Source: Lytechinus variegatus (taxonomy: Eukaryota; Echinodermata; Echinoidea; Temnopleuroida; Toxopneustidae). Taken from it: a DNA stretch of 64,000 bases. Under the pieces are notes generated by a model. That model did no database searches, was not told the DNA's origin, and saw nothing but the letters and a program-made list of their open reading frames with translations. The position numbers were made by a program, and so were the translations under genes. Location: the NCBI RefSeq assembly GCF_018143015.1, contig NC_054747.1, forward strand, positions 30,684,733 through 30,748,732. The letters run 5' to 3'. Positions 22,171 through 33,859 of this stretch are shown piece after piece. Position 1 is the stretch's first letter; every line of letters starts with the position of its first letter.

Positions 22171-23856
22171 CATCGAAATGTGACTGAGAGACCTGTCATG
22201 ACATTTGGGAACAAATTTTGGTGATGAGGTATGCTGGTAATCGGGCAGTGCAAAACTGCATTAGCACCACTTTTCTCTGCATAATTATTGCAGCCTCTGT
22301 AGAAAAATTGAATAGGAATCGTTTGTCACTCTGTCCAGTCACAGTTCCACACACAAAGTGCACATTTCACCATACGTGCCATGAGTGGTAGAGTGTCACT
22401 TTATAGGGGCTGCGTAGCCTTCATCATTTTTTAAACTTTAGGACCCCTTCCATGTTTCACCTCCATTTTATCTCATTTACCAACATCCATCAACAACAAC
22501 AAATTTATAGGCCTAATTCCAAAACATTATTTGTCGGCAAGTTTTCAATTTCAGTGAATTAACGTTGTGCAGTAGGCCCTACGTGTTTCACAATTAACGT
22601 TTTGACAGTCTTGACATTAGTTTAACAAATCATTCATTCATGAATTCAACGTATTCAGAGACGGTTTTTGTAAAACAGTGACAATAAACATCAGGCAATA
22701 TGAGCGAATTACTAATCTATTCAATGCTCCCCGAGCTAAACTCAGCCAACACAAAGCATAAGCACTCCCTATCGTCATAGCCACGTCCCGGCCGCGTAGA
22801 GCAGCGGCCAGCGCCAACGGGGCAATGGCGGTGGCAGTGCAGTGGTCGTGGCAGTACACCGACATCTAATATTTTGAGACAATTTGAGAAATAAATCAAA
22901 GAAAATTGTTATAGAACTTACTGTTTAGACTTCTACAAATGACTTTGAAGTCGCTTCCGAATCTGACCCATGTTCCTTTTTTTGATGAATTATCGACGGA
23001 CTTATCAACAGCAAAACGGCGGTCCTGGTAGTGGTAGATGGAGTTTTCTTTTTCAAATATTGTAATTGGCGGTTAGACGCACGTGCGCGCGCGTGCAATA
23101 GAGCTAGCTAGCAAGCAGCCAAGCGGCCCAGCCCTGCTTGCCAACGCATATGGGGGGGGGGGAGGGGTGGATTAAAACCAAATCAGGGGTGTCTTCTTTT
23201 TCCTCTCGATTGCTTTTGGGTTGGAAACCATGATGGCGTGAGTGCCACTGTTTTCCTTGGATCTTGGAATCTATGAAAAAAGTTTTCGATCCCTTCACTT
23301 TTTTTTCCTGTTCTCTCTCTTTTCTTTTTTATTTTCGTTGTCTTTTTTTCTGTTAATCTTTCTTTTCTTCTTTGCCTTTTTTCTTTTCTTGTTTTTTCCC
23401 CTTTATATATATATTTTTTTTACTCACTCCTCTTCCCTTTTAATTTGCTTTTGTAATGATTGAAATTGAGATTTCATTCAGTAGATTTCTTTTCTGTTAC
23501 ATTGTACTATACCCTGTATGCAGGGAAGGCATTTTGATAGGGGTGAGGGAGCAAGACCATGTGGATAAATCATTTCAATCAAGTAATGCCGGTCTATAGA
23601 AAAGCTCTCCTCTTTATAAACGCCGTCCACAGAAGTGGAAATATTTAGGGTCTAAAAATAGAATTAGAATTTTGAAATATCATTTGTAAAAAAAGGGTGA
23701 AATAATTCATGATTGGAAGCAGCTATAATAGCGTACAAATGGTTTCAGATGGGGCTTTTGACGTTGCAGACAGACCAAATCAGGGTTTGCGGATGGGAAT
23801 TTGATAGAGGTGGGGGACCAAGACAACCAACAGTGAATTCATTTTGAGCAAAATAT
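22171..23856. other. No proven gene; GC-rich island at 22730-23110
   Basis: Most of this stretch is featureless. From about 22730 to 23110 the base composition turns GC-rich, with GCGCGCGC near 23085. A minus-strand frame (22865-22638) starts ATGTCGGTG just after a possible acceptor TATTAG. It resembles no family I recognise and could be an exon, a CpG-rich promoter or chance. Pyrimidine-rich low-complexity sequence lies at 23295-23420. Confidence 0.3.
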
Positions 23857-24070
23857 GGGGCATTGCAAGAAACTTGCAATCGAAGCAATCGAACGCAAAT
23901 CAATTTCAGACTCCAAAATCATGAGAGTCATACTTTTCATTGCAAACTTGCAACTGATCCATAAAAAAAATCCAAATTGATATGTTCTAGATAAACTTAA
24001 TGTATCATCACCTGTAAATTTGCATCTGATCGAATTTTGGGATTGATTGCAAATATCTTCTTGGAACACT
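23857..24070. mobile_element. MITE, GGGGCATTGCAAGAAACTTG ends
   Basis: The left end GGGGCATTGCAAGAAACTTG and the complement of the right end (AGTGTTCCAAGAAGATATTT) are inverted relatives. TTGCAATCRATTGC-type motifs run through it. The same family lies at 50492-50710. Confidence 0.65.
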
Positions 24071-24499
24071 CAGTATATAGTTCTTTTTACAAAAAGCGGC
24101 CATAAACAAGCAAAATGATTATAAAAATAGAATAAAACTTATTAATTAAAAATTAAAACCCTTTTTATCAAAAAAGGTTTCATTGACCGATTGATTTTAT
24201 TTTTGCACCCATTGCATCAGATTTAAATTTAGAAGGTAATATGTACAATTGTAAAATATAACAAATTTATAATATTGTATCATAACCACTGGATCAATAA
24301 TATTTAAACACATATAGACCTTTTACTTAATAAGGACAAAGACAATTTAAAAGAATGCAAGAGACCATGTTTACAATCATGAGCGATTACACTTGATTTG
24401 GGGAAGCTGGTCGCATAAAAGTCACAGGTCAGATATTTAATTAACTCTAAATACCTTTTAATCTTTGATATATTTTCTTTAAATCTTCGGAATTATGTT
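24071..24499. other. No gene seen
   Basis: Very AT-rich; nothing recognised. Confidence 0.5.
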
Positions 24500-25755
24500 A
24501 ATGGGTAATGCACTTGGGCATATCATTCACCATTAACACAAATGGCATTCAATAGGCAAACACCACTAAGCCACTATAGCTTTACAATTATCCAACATGA
24601 TTATATATACCACTAGGCACATACTACTAAGACACCATATTGATACCAATCATACCATTATAGAGGCACATACTACTGAGACACCATTGAATACCACTGA
24701 GACACCATTGTATACCACTGAGACACCATTGGGTATATAATGATATACCATGCAGTCATACCATTAGAGGCACATACTACTCAGACACCATTTGACACCA
24801 CTGAGACACCATTGGGTATAAGGTATACAATTCATCATACCAGTCATACCATCATAGAGACACATACTACTGAGACACCATTGAATACCACTGAGACACC
24901 ATTGTATACCACTAAGACACCATTGGTGCATGGTATACAATTCATTATACCAGTCATACCATTAGAGGCATACTGAGACACTATTGAATACCACTGAGAT
25001 ACCATTGTATACCACTGAGACACCATTGGATGTATGGTATACTATTCATCATACCAATCATACCATTACAAGCACATACCACTGAGACACCATTGAATAC
25101 CACTGAGACACCATTGTACCCCAGACACCATTGGGTATGGTATACCATGCAGTCATACCATTAGAGACACATACTACTGAGACACCATTGAATACCACTG
25201 AGACACCATTGTATACCACTGAGACACCATTGGTGCATGGTATACCATTCATTATACCAGTCATACCATTAGAGGCATATACTACTGAGACACTATTGAA
25301 TACCAGTGAGACACCATTGTATACCACTGAGACACCATTGGTGTATGGTATACCATTGATCATACCAATCATACTATTACAGGCACATACTACTGAGACA
25401 CCATTGAATACCACTGAGACACCATTGTATACCACTGAGACACCATTGGATGTATGGTATACTATTCATCATACCATTACAAGCACATACCACTGAGACA
25501 CCATTGAATACCACTGAGACACCATTGGGTTAATGGTATACCAATCATCATACCAATCATATCATTAGTCACATACCACTGAAACACCATTCGGTATATG
25601 GTATACCATTTACCATTAAATAAACTACCAATTACCATTAAGAACTTACCATTGAAACACCACTTAAATACCATTCGCGTACCATTTACCATTCAGATCA
25701 CCATTCAACTACCATTCGGCACCATTCAAATACCATTGGCGATTTTTATAAGGGA
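24500..25755. repeat. ACCATT-type minisatellite array 2 with ~105-bp higher-order unit
   Basis: The basic unit is about 21 bp (GAGACACCATTGAATACCACT). A higher-order unit marked by AGTCATACCATTAGAGGCAC recurs at roughly 80-110-bp spacing about nine times between 24750 and 25560. The last 150 bp switch to plain ACCATTCRCGTACCATT units like those of array 1, and the array ends TACCATTGGCGATTTTTATAAGGG. Open frames rich in Thr/Glu or Val/Ser are artefacts of the repeat. Confidence 0.85.
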
Positions 25756-26140
25756 CGGTACACCATGTGGAGTGTTATAGAAACAGTGGATAGAAGAAGA
25801 GAAGAAATTGATAGGCGAGAAAGTGGAGATTTGAGAGTAGAGTATTCTTTCTTGAAATAGTCCTAAAAAGGACTGTAAACCAGACGGAATGTTGAGTGAG
25901 AACAGCTTGAGTAGTAGAGCTGATGAGGAGATGCTGGCTTGAGTCGGCGAGTAGAGATGATGAGTCGTACAGAGACTCGACGTCTCTCTACGACTCGACG
26001 CGACGGCTCGACACTTTTTTATAGTTAGCAATAACTATTGTTCGCTGTTTCCAGTTCAGTAGTCATGCAGGCCTGCGTCCACTTCAAGGCGATACACGCC
26101 ATTTGCAGGACTGAGATCGGCGTAAAGGCGTCTTAATTCA
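25756..26140. other. No gene seen
   Basis: A small GC-rich stretch rich in CGACTCGACG lies at 25960-26015. There is no coding or RNA signal. Confidence 0.45.
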
Positions 26141-27229
26141 AATTCGATTTGCACGTCGAATAGTGGACTGCGACGAAAGTGCGTCATAATAGTCTGCTTT
26201 GTGTTATACAGAACCGCTGGAGTAAATCACCACGTGGCTTCAATCAATGGCAAGGATTTGATTGCTCTTTTACTACAATTCGAACAAGCGTGATCTGAGC
26301 GAAATCCACGGTCGTCATCATGAAGTTGACGTGTCAGGAATGGCTTGCACATGCTCATTGTCTTCCAATCATGTGCTAGACTATGGTGGCCCTGAAGGGA
26401 CATCGCATATAGACCAAATCGCGAATATTCACGACGAAATTGGCGACGAAATTCACGACGTCGCCAATTTCGTCGTCAATTTGATATTCATGACGAAATT
26501 GGCGACGAAATTCACGACATCATGAAGTTCGTCGCGAATTATTCACGACGTCGTGAATTTCGTCGCCAATTTCGTCGTGAATTTGTTTTGCTTGCCTGGG
26601 CGGTATGCGGCCGGGTTGAAACCAATTCGTCCACTCACAACAGGGTCTACATTCATTTAGTATAATGCAAGTCTGTCCATTAACTTTTCGCCTAACAACC
26701 ATGGTCTAATAACCATTTGGTCCAGTCATCACTTCGTCATATCACCAATTCGTATTTGACCATTTCGTCTCATAACTAGTTGGTCTAATATCAATTTTAT
26801 TTTCCTTAATTTTGCCCAATTAACACTTGGCATTACTAACCTTTATGTAGAAATGTCAAAAGTTGTTAGCTCGCGCTACGCGCTCACATCAATTGTTTAT
26901 TATATACATATTCTGTTTTAGTTACAAAAAGTGATAAGAATTCTCATTTTTAAATAAAAATGTAAAAAAAATCCAGCTCGCGCGAATCGTGAATTTCGTC
27001 GTCAATATTCAAATTGGCGACGTCGTGGAATAATTCGCGACGAAATTCGCGACGAAATTCGCGACGTCGTGAATTTCGTCGCCAATTTCGTCGTGAATAT
27101 TCGCGATTTGGTCTATATGCGATGTCCCTTCAGGGCCACCATACTAGACTGACTTTGTATACCATCAACACAAAGCAGACTATTATGACGTACTTTCGTC
27201 GCAGTCCACTAGTCGACGTGCAAATCGAA
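26141..27229. mobile_element. Foldback element with arms of 12-bp repeats
   Basis: The outer arm 26141-26207 (TTCGATTTGCACGTCG, then GTGGACTGCGACGAAAG) is inverted at about 27165-27229. The inner arm 26378-26490 (GGTGGCCCTGAAGGGACATC, then CATATAGACCAAATCGCG) is inverted at 27000-27147. The inner arms pass into alternating 12-mers GACGAAATTGGC and GACGAAATTCAC in both orientations. About 175 bp in the left arm have no partner. No coding frame. Confidence 0.75.
26620..26850 (+). repeat. TTGGTCTAATAACC-type repeat, copy 1
   Basis: A stretch with regularly spaced phrases such as AACCATTTGGTCCA, ACCATTTCGTCTCATA and CCCAATTAACACTT is shared in the same order with 31130-31490. It lies between the arms of the foldback. 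The family is not recognised. Confidence 0.65.
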
Positions 27230-28849
27230 AACTCCATAATGGTGGACTCGGTCCGAGGCGGTGTGCAGACCGGCAAAAAAGAGTGCGGTGATATACAATT
27301 AAGTCGCGCTGCATCTGATACCTGGCTTCAATCGAGTCAGTTGCCCCCCCCCCCCCCCCCGAAATTCTTGAAAAACTATATCCTGAAAATTGTCACAAAT
27401 TTCATCAAAAGTTTGCACAATTTTTTTTCAGTTTAACTATTTTTAAATGCTCGCTTTTTCGAGTTTCTCCGAAAAATTTAATGTGCCCCCTCCCCGTGCA
27501 CCCTGGGGAAAAAAAATTTGCATGCAGCCATGTTTCCGTCCACTTCCAGCGTAAGTGTATCATCACCCTATGTTAACAATACAAAAAAGTATTCGATGGT
27601 CACCTATTATTTGCGGAGTTTTTTGCCTTCCAAACCTACTACCCCTTTGCTTTAATCGTATTGTATGTTATAATATAAGTAACCTATGTACATTTGATTA
27701 TTAGCATTGATATTAGATCTCGTCACGTTAGCCGCTGAATTCGTATGAGCTCCCACAATATATATATGTGTGTGTGTGTGTGAGGTTGTGTGTGCGTGTG
27801 TAAGGGTGTGTGTGTGTGTGCAATATTTGGAATAAATTTCAAAGTTCATGCATTTTGCGCTGTAAAGTAATACCTTTGTACTTTTCAGCAATACAAGATA
27901 TATTTATATATATTTGGAATAAATTTCAAAGTTCCAGCATTTCGCGCTCTTAAGTAATACCTTTGTAATTTTCAGCAAGACAAGTATATATAGATTAAGA
28001 TAAATCAGTAAATAACATCTTAAAAATAGAGTTTTCGTGTTCACATTGCCCATATCCATTAAAGTTTGTTTATTCAATTGCGCTAATTTATGCATGAAAA
28101 TCACGAGTTCTGATTGAAAACACTAAAGGAATCTCTGGAAATGGTAATAATTGGCGAAAGGGCTCTTTCAACAAGTTTCCTCGATGGGAGTAGGATTTTG
28201 AATTACTTTGTATATTATGATATTAATTGCTTTTGATATCTCCTTGCCCTCTTTCAGTAAAATATCGCCAAAGAAAATCTTTGTGACCATGAAGAGAAAT
28301 ATGTTAGTGAATTACTGAATATAGAATGGTAAAATAATTTAGGACTCATTATTTAGAGAGAAATGGGTTCTAAATTACGGTGAAATGATAGACGATAGCT
28401 AGAGAATAGTAAAACTGAAAGAAACTATAAAAAAAAGGATGGACAGACTACATATCATTTGACCATTCGACCCTTTGATGGCCTTCGACTTCATCATCCT
28501 CTAAGACAGATAAGTAAAATTATCCATTAATGATATTTACTAGTATGAACATAATTGAAGTAGAAATAAAGAAATCATATCAAATTGAATAAAAACTAAC
28601 AAGAAGTCTGATGATCAATATTTTCTATTTTTGGGGCATTTGGCGCAAGCCTTTTTTAACCCCTCCAAGAAACGTCTTGCGTTCGCTCAGGCATGAACGA
28701 AACTATTTCTTTAGCATTAAAAAGATAAGGCATCAGAGAATATAACATCAAAATATAGACATCATGATTTGAAACAAAATATTTTGATAGACTTTTCTAA
28801 ACTGTCCCGCACTGTATATGTTATCATGTTTGTACATGTACACTTATTT
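27230..28849. other. No gene seen; C run and TG microsatellite
   Basis: A run of about 18 C lies near 27343-27360. A TG/TGTGTGCG microsatellite occupies about 27763-27821. Two copies of GGAATAAATTTCAAAGTTC (27829 and 27915) mark a short direct duplication. Nothing coding is supported. Confidence 0.5.
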
Positions 28850-28975
28850 ATTGCTCCCTCTGTGCTTAATGTGCTAATCAGCGCAGTTGAGTATATGCAC
28901 ATAGTAACTGCGCTATATAAATGGACATATCATTATCATTATTATTATAATCATAATTATGTATTGTTCGTTTTC
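28850..28975 (+). mobile_element. SINE 3' tail fragment
   Basis: GTAACTGCGCTATATAAATG is followed by a run of CATTATTATTATAAT. This is the usual 3' end of the tRNA-derived SINE family seen elsewhere in the window; its head is missing. Confidence 0.55.
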
Positions 28976-29091
28976 TCTTATATTGGAATAAATTGTGGTC
29001 TGTCACCAACGTCTAATCGTCTTGTCTTTTTTTCGTCAAGTATTTGGTACAAGACACAGAGTCATGTTAAACAGTAGATGCCTGTTTACAT

Positions 29092-29160
29092 TTATATATA
29101 TATATATATATATATGTTTGTATGTAGGTACGTATGTATGTGTGTGTATGTATGTATGTA
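29092..29160. repeat. TA and TGTA microsatellite
   Basis: About 20 bp of TA are followed by TGTATGTAGGTACGTATGTA-like tetranucleotides. Confidence 0.85.
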
Positions 29161-29412
29161 TTCTTTTTTCCTATAGAGGCTATCATTGTTTGCTTCCACG
29201 ATAAAATCAACATTTCATTTTGAAATTAGAGGTATGATCAAGAAATAATAAGAAAAACGAAATTTCATATTAATCCTAATAAAATAATCATTTTTAATTC
29301 ATGAAATCATGGTAAACATCATAAACATGTGAACACAAACATGGTTCAGATACATTTAACCAAATCAAATTGATCCCGATTAACATTCAAGAAAGCATAT
29401 CATAAACGTGAC
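29161..29412. other. No gene seen
   Basis: AT-rich, without a recognised feature. Confidence 0.5.
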
Positions 29413-29520
29413 GATAAATTTTGCAAATGATTTTCACTGACTAATTTCCTATCAGCCAGTCAGATGCAAGGATTTTCAGTAGCTTATAACATCCGTCGGT
29501 GAAAATCACTGACAAAAAAT
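29413..29520. mobile_element. Short MITE, TGATTTTCACTGA arms
   Basis: AATGATTTTCACTGACTAAT at the left pairs with GGTGAAAATCACTGACAAA at the right. The core (CAGCCAGTCAGATGCAAGGA, then TTTTCAGTAGCTTATAACAT) matches the element at 59086-59215. Confidence 0.65.
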
Positions 29521-29893
29521 ATTCACGAAAATAAGTATCCCCTCAGATGTCATGTCTATTAATATTGCACCTTTAATTCATTATGATTCAAGTCAGCGAG
29601 AAAATCAATGAATGTAATAAAAATTATAATAGTCATCAGCATCATAACAATTTGATACATAGCATTTCAATTTGTTCAACGGACTTACAGCTTCATTACA
29701 TGGTTAAGGCGCTTCAGATCAAATTACAAAACTGAAAGAAAATGGAATTGACCCTTTAAAGAGCACCTACCGACAAAAATATAAACTATTTCTATTTTTA
29801 ATTTTTGTCACATTTCATAAAAGTGTCTTCTATTTTATCCTCTTTATAAAATAACTTCTCGTTCAAGTAATGAAGGCCTAGGACTCTACTAAC

Positions 29894-30195
29894 TCAAGAA
29901 CATTGTAACGCCTCTTGGTATTTATACAAGACGAAATTGCTCAAATCATGACGTCCTAGTTTCATCATACTATTGGACAGTTCCATTGCCGCCTGGTGGG
30001 GAGGTATGAGTTTCAATGACCTGAATCGCCAGTCCCTCAGGGCACTAAAATGACGGTCATGCTCGGGTTGTGGAGGGAAGAGATGGTCGATGCGGGCGAG
30101 CTCGGTGTCGGGGAGATTGAGGGCGTAGGCGAGCTCGTACCATCGGTTTGTGAGGTTTGTCGCGATCGTCCAGAGGACTTGGTCACTGAGAGGAC
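29894..30195 (-). CDS. Death-domain protein, last coding exon
   Basis: The exon starts after a good acceptor (CTCTGTAG, exon base 30195) and ends in TGA at 29894-29896. It encodes about 100 residues, beginning PLSDQVLWTIATNLTNRWYE and continuing LAYALNLPDTELARIDHLFP, then FSALRDWRF and MMKLGRHDLSNFVLYKYQEA. The pattern (hydrophobic LWTIA, RWYELAYALNL, ELARI, ALRDWR, LGRHDL) is that of the six-helix death-domain fold used in apoptosis and innate immune signalling, placed at the C terminus as in UNC5- or PIDD-type proteins. The previous exon ends in matching phase (G|GT) at 32263. Which death-domain family it belongs to cannot be told from this fragment. Confidence 0.8.
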
Positions 30196-30289
30196 CTACA
30201 GAGTGAGAAAAGGAATAGAATAGAATGCAAGTGATGTGAAATAATCATCATGGGATTTATTTCCAAATATCAGGTGATTGAGACACTAA

Positions 30290-31020
30290 TACTACTACTA
30301 ATAATAATTATAATGATAATAATAATAATAACAATGATATTAAAGGGATCGTTTCACTTGTGAGCAGCTGATTAAAAAAAATCTAAAAATAAGATGAAAC
30401 ATGTGTATGAGTGATTTATCTTTTTATCTATATGTCTATCTATCTATCCTATCTTTTTTTTTATCTATCATATCTATCTGTTTATCTATCAATCTATCTA
30501 TCCTATCTATTCATCTATCCTATCTATCTAGATCTATCCATTTATCTGTCTTTCTGTCTATCTATTTGTCTATCTATCTATCCTATCTATCTATCCTACC
30601 TGTCTATCCTATCTATCTGTCTATCTATCCGTCTATCTGTCTTTCTATCTATCTTTCTATCTATCTATTTATCTATCTGTCATTCCATCTATCTATCTAT
30701 GTATCTATCTATATATCTATCTATCAATCCATCCATCTATCTATGTATCTATCTATTTATCTATCCTATCTATTTATCTATCCTATCTATCTATCTGTCT
30801 ATCTATCTATTCATCTATCTATCCTATCAATCTATCTATATATCTGTCTGTCTATATATATCTATCAATTTATCTTTCCTATCTATCTATCCAGATCTGT
30901 CTGTCTATTATTATATATATCTATCTACTATCTATCTGTCTATCTATCCTATCTATCTGTCTATCAATCTATCTGTCTATCTACTTTCTATTTATCTATC
31001 TTTCTATCAAATCCATCCAT
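30290..31020. repeat. CTAT/GATA microsatellite, ~600 bp, in death-domain gene intron
   Basis: AAT repeats at 30297-30341 are followed by an imperfect CTAT/CTGT tetranucleotide array at about 30415-31018. Long open frames rich in Ile, Tyr, Leu and Ser run through it in all plus frames and are artefacts. Confidence 0.95.
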
Positions 31021-31129
31021 GTATATTATTTACATATTTATAATTCTCAAATTCAACAATGTGATGATATTTTCACTCTGTGAACACTCCATAAGTTTGA
31101 CTGTTCACAGCGTGTTCACATGGTTAAAA

Positions 31130-31490
31130 TGCCGATTCGTCCACTGTCAACTCGTCCACTCATCACATTGTCTGCCTTCATTATAGTCGAATGCCATTTC
31201 GTCCATCAACAGCCATTTGGTCTAATAACCATTTGGTCCAATGATCACTTCATCTGATCACCAGTTCGTCTATGACCATTTCGTCTCATAGCCAGATGGT
31301 CTAATACCCATTTTCTTTTTAATCATTTCGCCCAATTAACACTTAGTCCTATTAGACCAAATGGTACACAGATTAAATGGCTATTGGACCATGTGGATAG
31401 TGGACGAACTGATTTTAGACCACATGACAGTAGACGAATTGGTAATTTGATGAATTAATATTAGACCAACTGGAAATAAACCGGTTCACA
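31130..31490 (+). repeat. TTGGTCTAATAACC-type repeat, copy 2
   Basis: This shares ordered phrases (CATTTGGTCTAATAACCATT, ACCATTTCGTCTCATA, CGCCCAATTAACACTT) with 26620-26850. Its second half partly reverses them (GACCAAATGG, GTGGACGAACTG), giving a loose inverted structure. Confidence 0.65.
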
Positions 31491-31658
31491 TGGTCCACTA
31501 TATGAATTCAAGCTGGTAAATAATCATATTCAACAGTGTGAAAGTGATTTCACATTCTGCTCCACACTGCGAACACACTTTGTACCACACTCGGGGACAC
31601 ACTAATCTTTCCAGTAGGGCAACCTCAACCCCCCCCCCCCCCCCACCCCCTCCTGTCC
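31491..31658. repeat. Homopolymer C run
   Basis: About 20 nearly uninterrupted C at 31630-31650. Nothing else. Confidence 0.8.
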
Positions 31659-32244
31659 TTAAAGGGATGGTCCGGGCTGAAAATATTTACATCTTAATAC
31701 ATGAGTAGAATTAACTGAGCAAAATCCCGAAAATATCATTAAAATGGGATAACAAGTAGTAAAGTTATTGCATAGCAATATTTTGTGAAAACAATCGTCA
31801 TGAATATTCATTAGGTGGGCTGATGATGTCACATGTCACATCTCCACTTTCCGTTTTCTTATGCTTCTACATAAAATCATAATTTTTTCATTATTTCATA
31901 CTTGTGTGAATAATATGTCTCCCTTATAATAAAATAGGTTGTAGCAATGAATATCTAATGCACTAGATCAGTTATCAATACAATTTTTCTAGTTCTTGGA
32001 GGAAAAAATTTGAATAAACCTAATTTCATGTAATAAAATACAAAAGAACAAGTGGAGATATGACATCATCAGCCCACCTAATGAATATTCATGACGACTG
32101 TTTTCACAAAATATTGCTAAACTTTAAACTTCAATAACTTTATTTTTTGTTATCCGATTTTGATGAAATTTTTGACATTTAGGTCAGTGAATTCTACTCT
32201 AAGTATTAAGATATAAATCTTTTCAGCCCGGACTATCCCTTTAA
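31659..32244. mobile_element. TTAA MITE family B (GGGATGGTCCGGGCTGAAAA), complete
   Basis: This starts TTAAAGGGATGGTCCGGGCT and ends GGACTATCCCTTTAA. The inverted arms extend well over 100 bp (AATATTTACATCTTAATAC, ATTTTGTGAAAACARTCGTC, ATGAATATTCATTAGGTGGG). TTAA lies at each end. It lies in the intron between the two death-domain gene exons. Partial copies are at 7011 and 19250. Confidence 0.85.
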
Positions 32245-32262
32245 TTCACTCTGGATTCATAC

Positions 32263-32421
32263 CTTCTGGAGCTTTGATGGGCACATTTGAGTTAAGTTGG
32301 TAGTATGAAGTAGCGTCTCCGTTTCTCGGCATCTCGTTCGTCTTATTGCCGTCAACAAACAGATTGAGTTGTATCAAAATAAGGTCTCCTTATAAACCGT
32401 TCGATGTTTAGTTTCTTCAAC
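32263..32421 (-). CDS. Death-domain protein, penultimate exon (frame doubtful)
   Basis: The exon ends in a good donor (GAAG|GTATGA at 32263). In the phase that joins the death-domain exon it reads DLILIQLNLFVDGNKTNE, then SYYQLNSNVPIKAPEG, a plausible linker ahead of a death domain (UPA-like end suspected). In that frame a TAA lies at 32392-32390. The best acceptor, a long pyrimidine tract ending ATTTAG, is farther up, with exon base 32421. From 32421 the other two frames close before the donor. Either a weaker acceptor near 32389 is used, or the exon carries a frame change (decay, allele or sequence error). More upstream exons were not found. Confidence 0.5.
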
Positions 32422-33253
32422 CTAAATGGAAGATAAAGAAAATGTATTAAAAAAAAATAAATACCGTACAGATTTTCTTTCAATTGATCATTTTACGCAC
32501 TTTATTAGGGAAAAGGTTGTTTAATCACCCAACCCATTGTTTGCAGGTTCTGTAACAGTTTCCCCAAATATCGGATCCATATCGCCGTTACACTACAAAA
32601 ACGCCGGTTTTATTTTACAACAGCCAGCTGGTATCTACATCGGTCTCCTCATGCACCAGACAGGTGATGAAACAAAACCGGTTAAGAATCAAACCGATAT
32701 TGGTATACCACTAATTGGTATGTCTTAAATGCCAAATATGTGTTAGCGTAACGCCAAACCGGTGTTGTTTCAACACTTCTCTGACGTGGACCGATATCAT
32801 TTTAGATATTGTGTAGGTATGCCTATAAATAGTATTGCCAACTATATCACGTTGTGAATACAAGTTTTGATATTTCTTTTCAACATAAAATTTGATCGAT
32901 ATTACACAAATTAAATTCTACCCACTGCAAAATTTACCGAACACATACAGCGTTATTTAGAAACAAGAATTTGTCACAGATAGCCCCACTCGGGTGATAA
33001 CTCGGGGCCACCAGCCCCTTAAAATATTATGTACAATATGTAAATGAATAGTTATCTTGGAACTTAAGTATTATTTTTTTTTCATTCCAGTTCATCAATC
33101 GAGCTGACTTTAACGCGCCAAGTATAATTATGATAATAATCTTTAGACGACAAATGAGTATACTTACTTATTAGCTTGCTATTTTTGTCATTATTTTTTA
33201 TATTTCTTTTTAGTATCTGAAATATATATATGTTTCAAGAATCAAAACCCAGA
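32422..33253. other. No gene seen
   Basis: A short plus-strand frame at 32537-32728 resembles no family. Nothing else is supported. Confidence 0.4.
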
Positions 33254-33560
33254 GGACCGTATTCTGAAGTCAGGTTTAACTTAGACCATGTTCTAACTCT
33301 GAGCTAAAATTATGGGAAGCAAAAAGTGTCAATATGTTAAGTTGTATGTCTCTTATGTTTACTGTGCTCTTTCCTGATTCATCGATGGTGAAGACAATCA
33401 TCTATTCAGACTTCCTAGACAATTATGAATGATTTGATAACCAAATGAGCTGAAATATGATATCTCTACCGTTAGTGATTTATGTAACAATTGGTTTTCC
33501 ATACTTAAACCACAACTTAAAACCAGAGTTGAAATCAAACCAGATTTCAGAATACGTGCC
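33254..33560. mobile_element. MITE family C (GGGCCCGTATTCTGAAGTC), copy 1
   Basis: The left end AGGACCGTATTCTGAAGTC and the right end TTTCAGAATACGTGCC are inverted. The interior shares ordered landmarks with 47696-48002 (AACTTAGACCATG, AATTATGGGAAGC, TGTGCTCTTTCCTGATTCAT). Confidence 0.8.
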
Positions 33561-33813
33561 ATAAAGTCCTCATTTCGACGCCAATGCTATACGGTAAAAA
33601 TGTTGTTCTTTTTTATACAACATTGTTTTTATATGAACCTTACAGTTAGTTGTTTAAACATTGTAAACATGTGTTGAAAATCGTGAATAACAAATTCTAA
33701 TTCTTAATATGCAATTCTCAATGAATGAAGCATGGTTGTTTAAAAATGTTAAACAACTGCTGTAAAGTTTATAAAGGAAACAGCGTTGGATAAAACTTTA
33801 ACCGCGTTTTACC

Positions 33814-33859
33814 ATGGCTACACAATCAACTAAAAAGATTACACTGGAAGACGAAGAAA
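33814..33859 (+). CDS. Possible first coding exon (MATQSTKKITLEDEE)
   Basis: An ATG in a strong context (TTTACCATGG) opens a 46-nt frame, MATQSTKKITLEDEE, that ends at a consensus donor GAAA|GTGAGTC. No following exon could be recognised on this strand, so this is only a candidate. Confidence 0.2.

Noticed and set aside
24740-25692. Thr/Glu-rich and Val/Ser-rich frames on both strands
   Set aside because: Artefacts of the GAGACACCATTG tandem repeat.
30401-31186. 261-codon and 210-codon open frames rich in Tyr, Leu, Ser and Ile
   Set aside because: They are translations of the CTAT/CTGT microsatellite; all three plus frames are open for the same reason.
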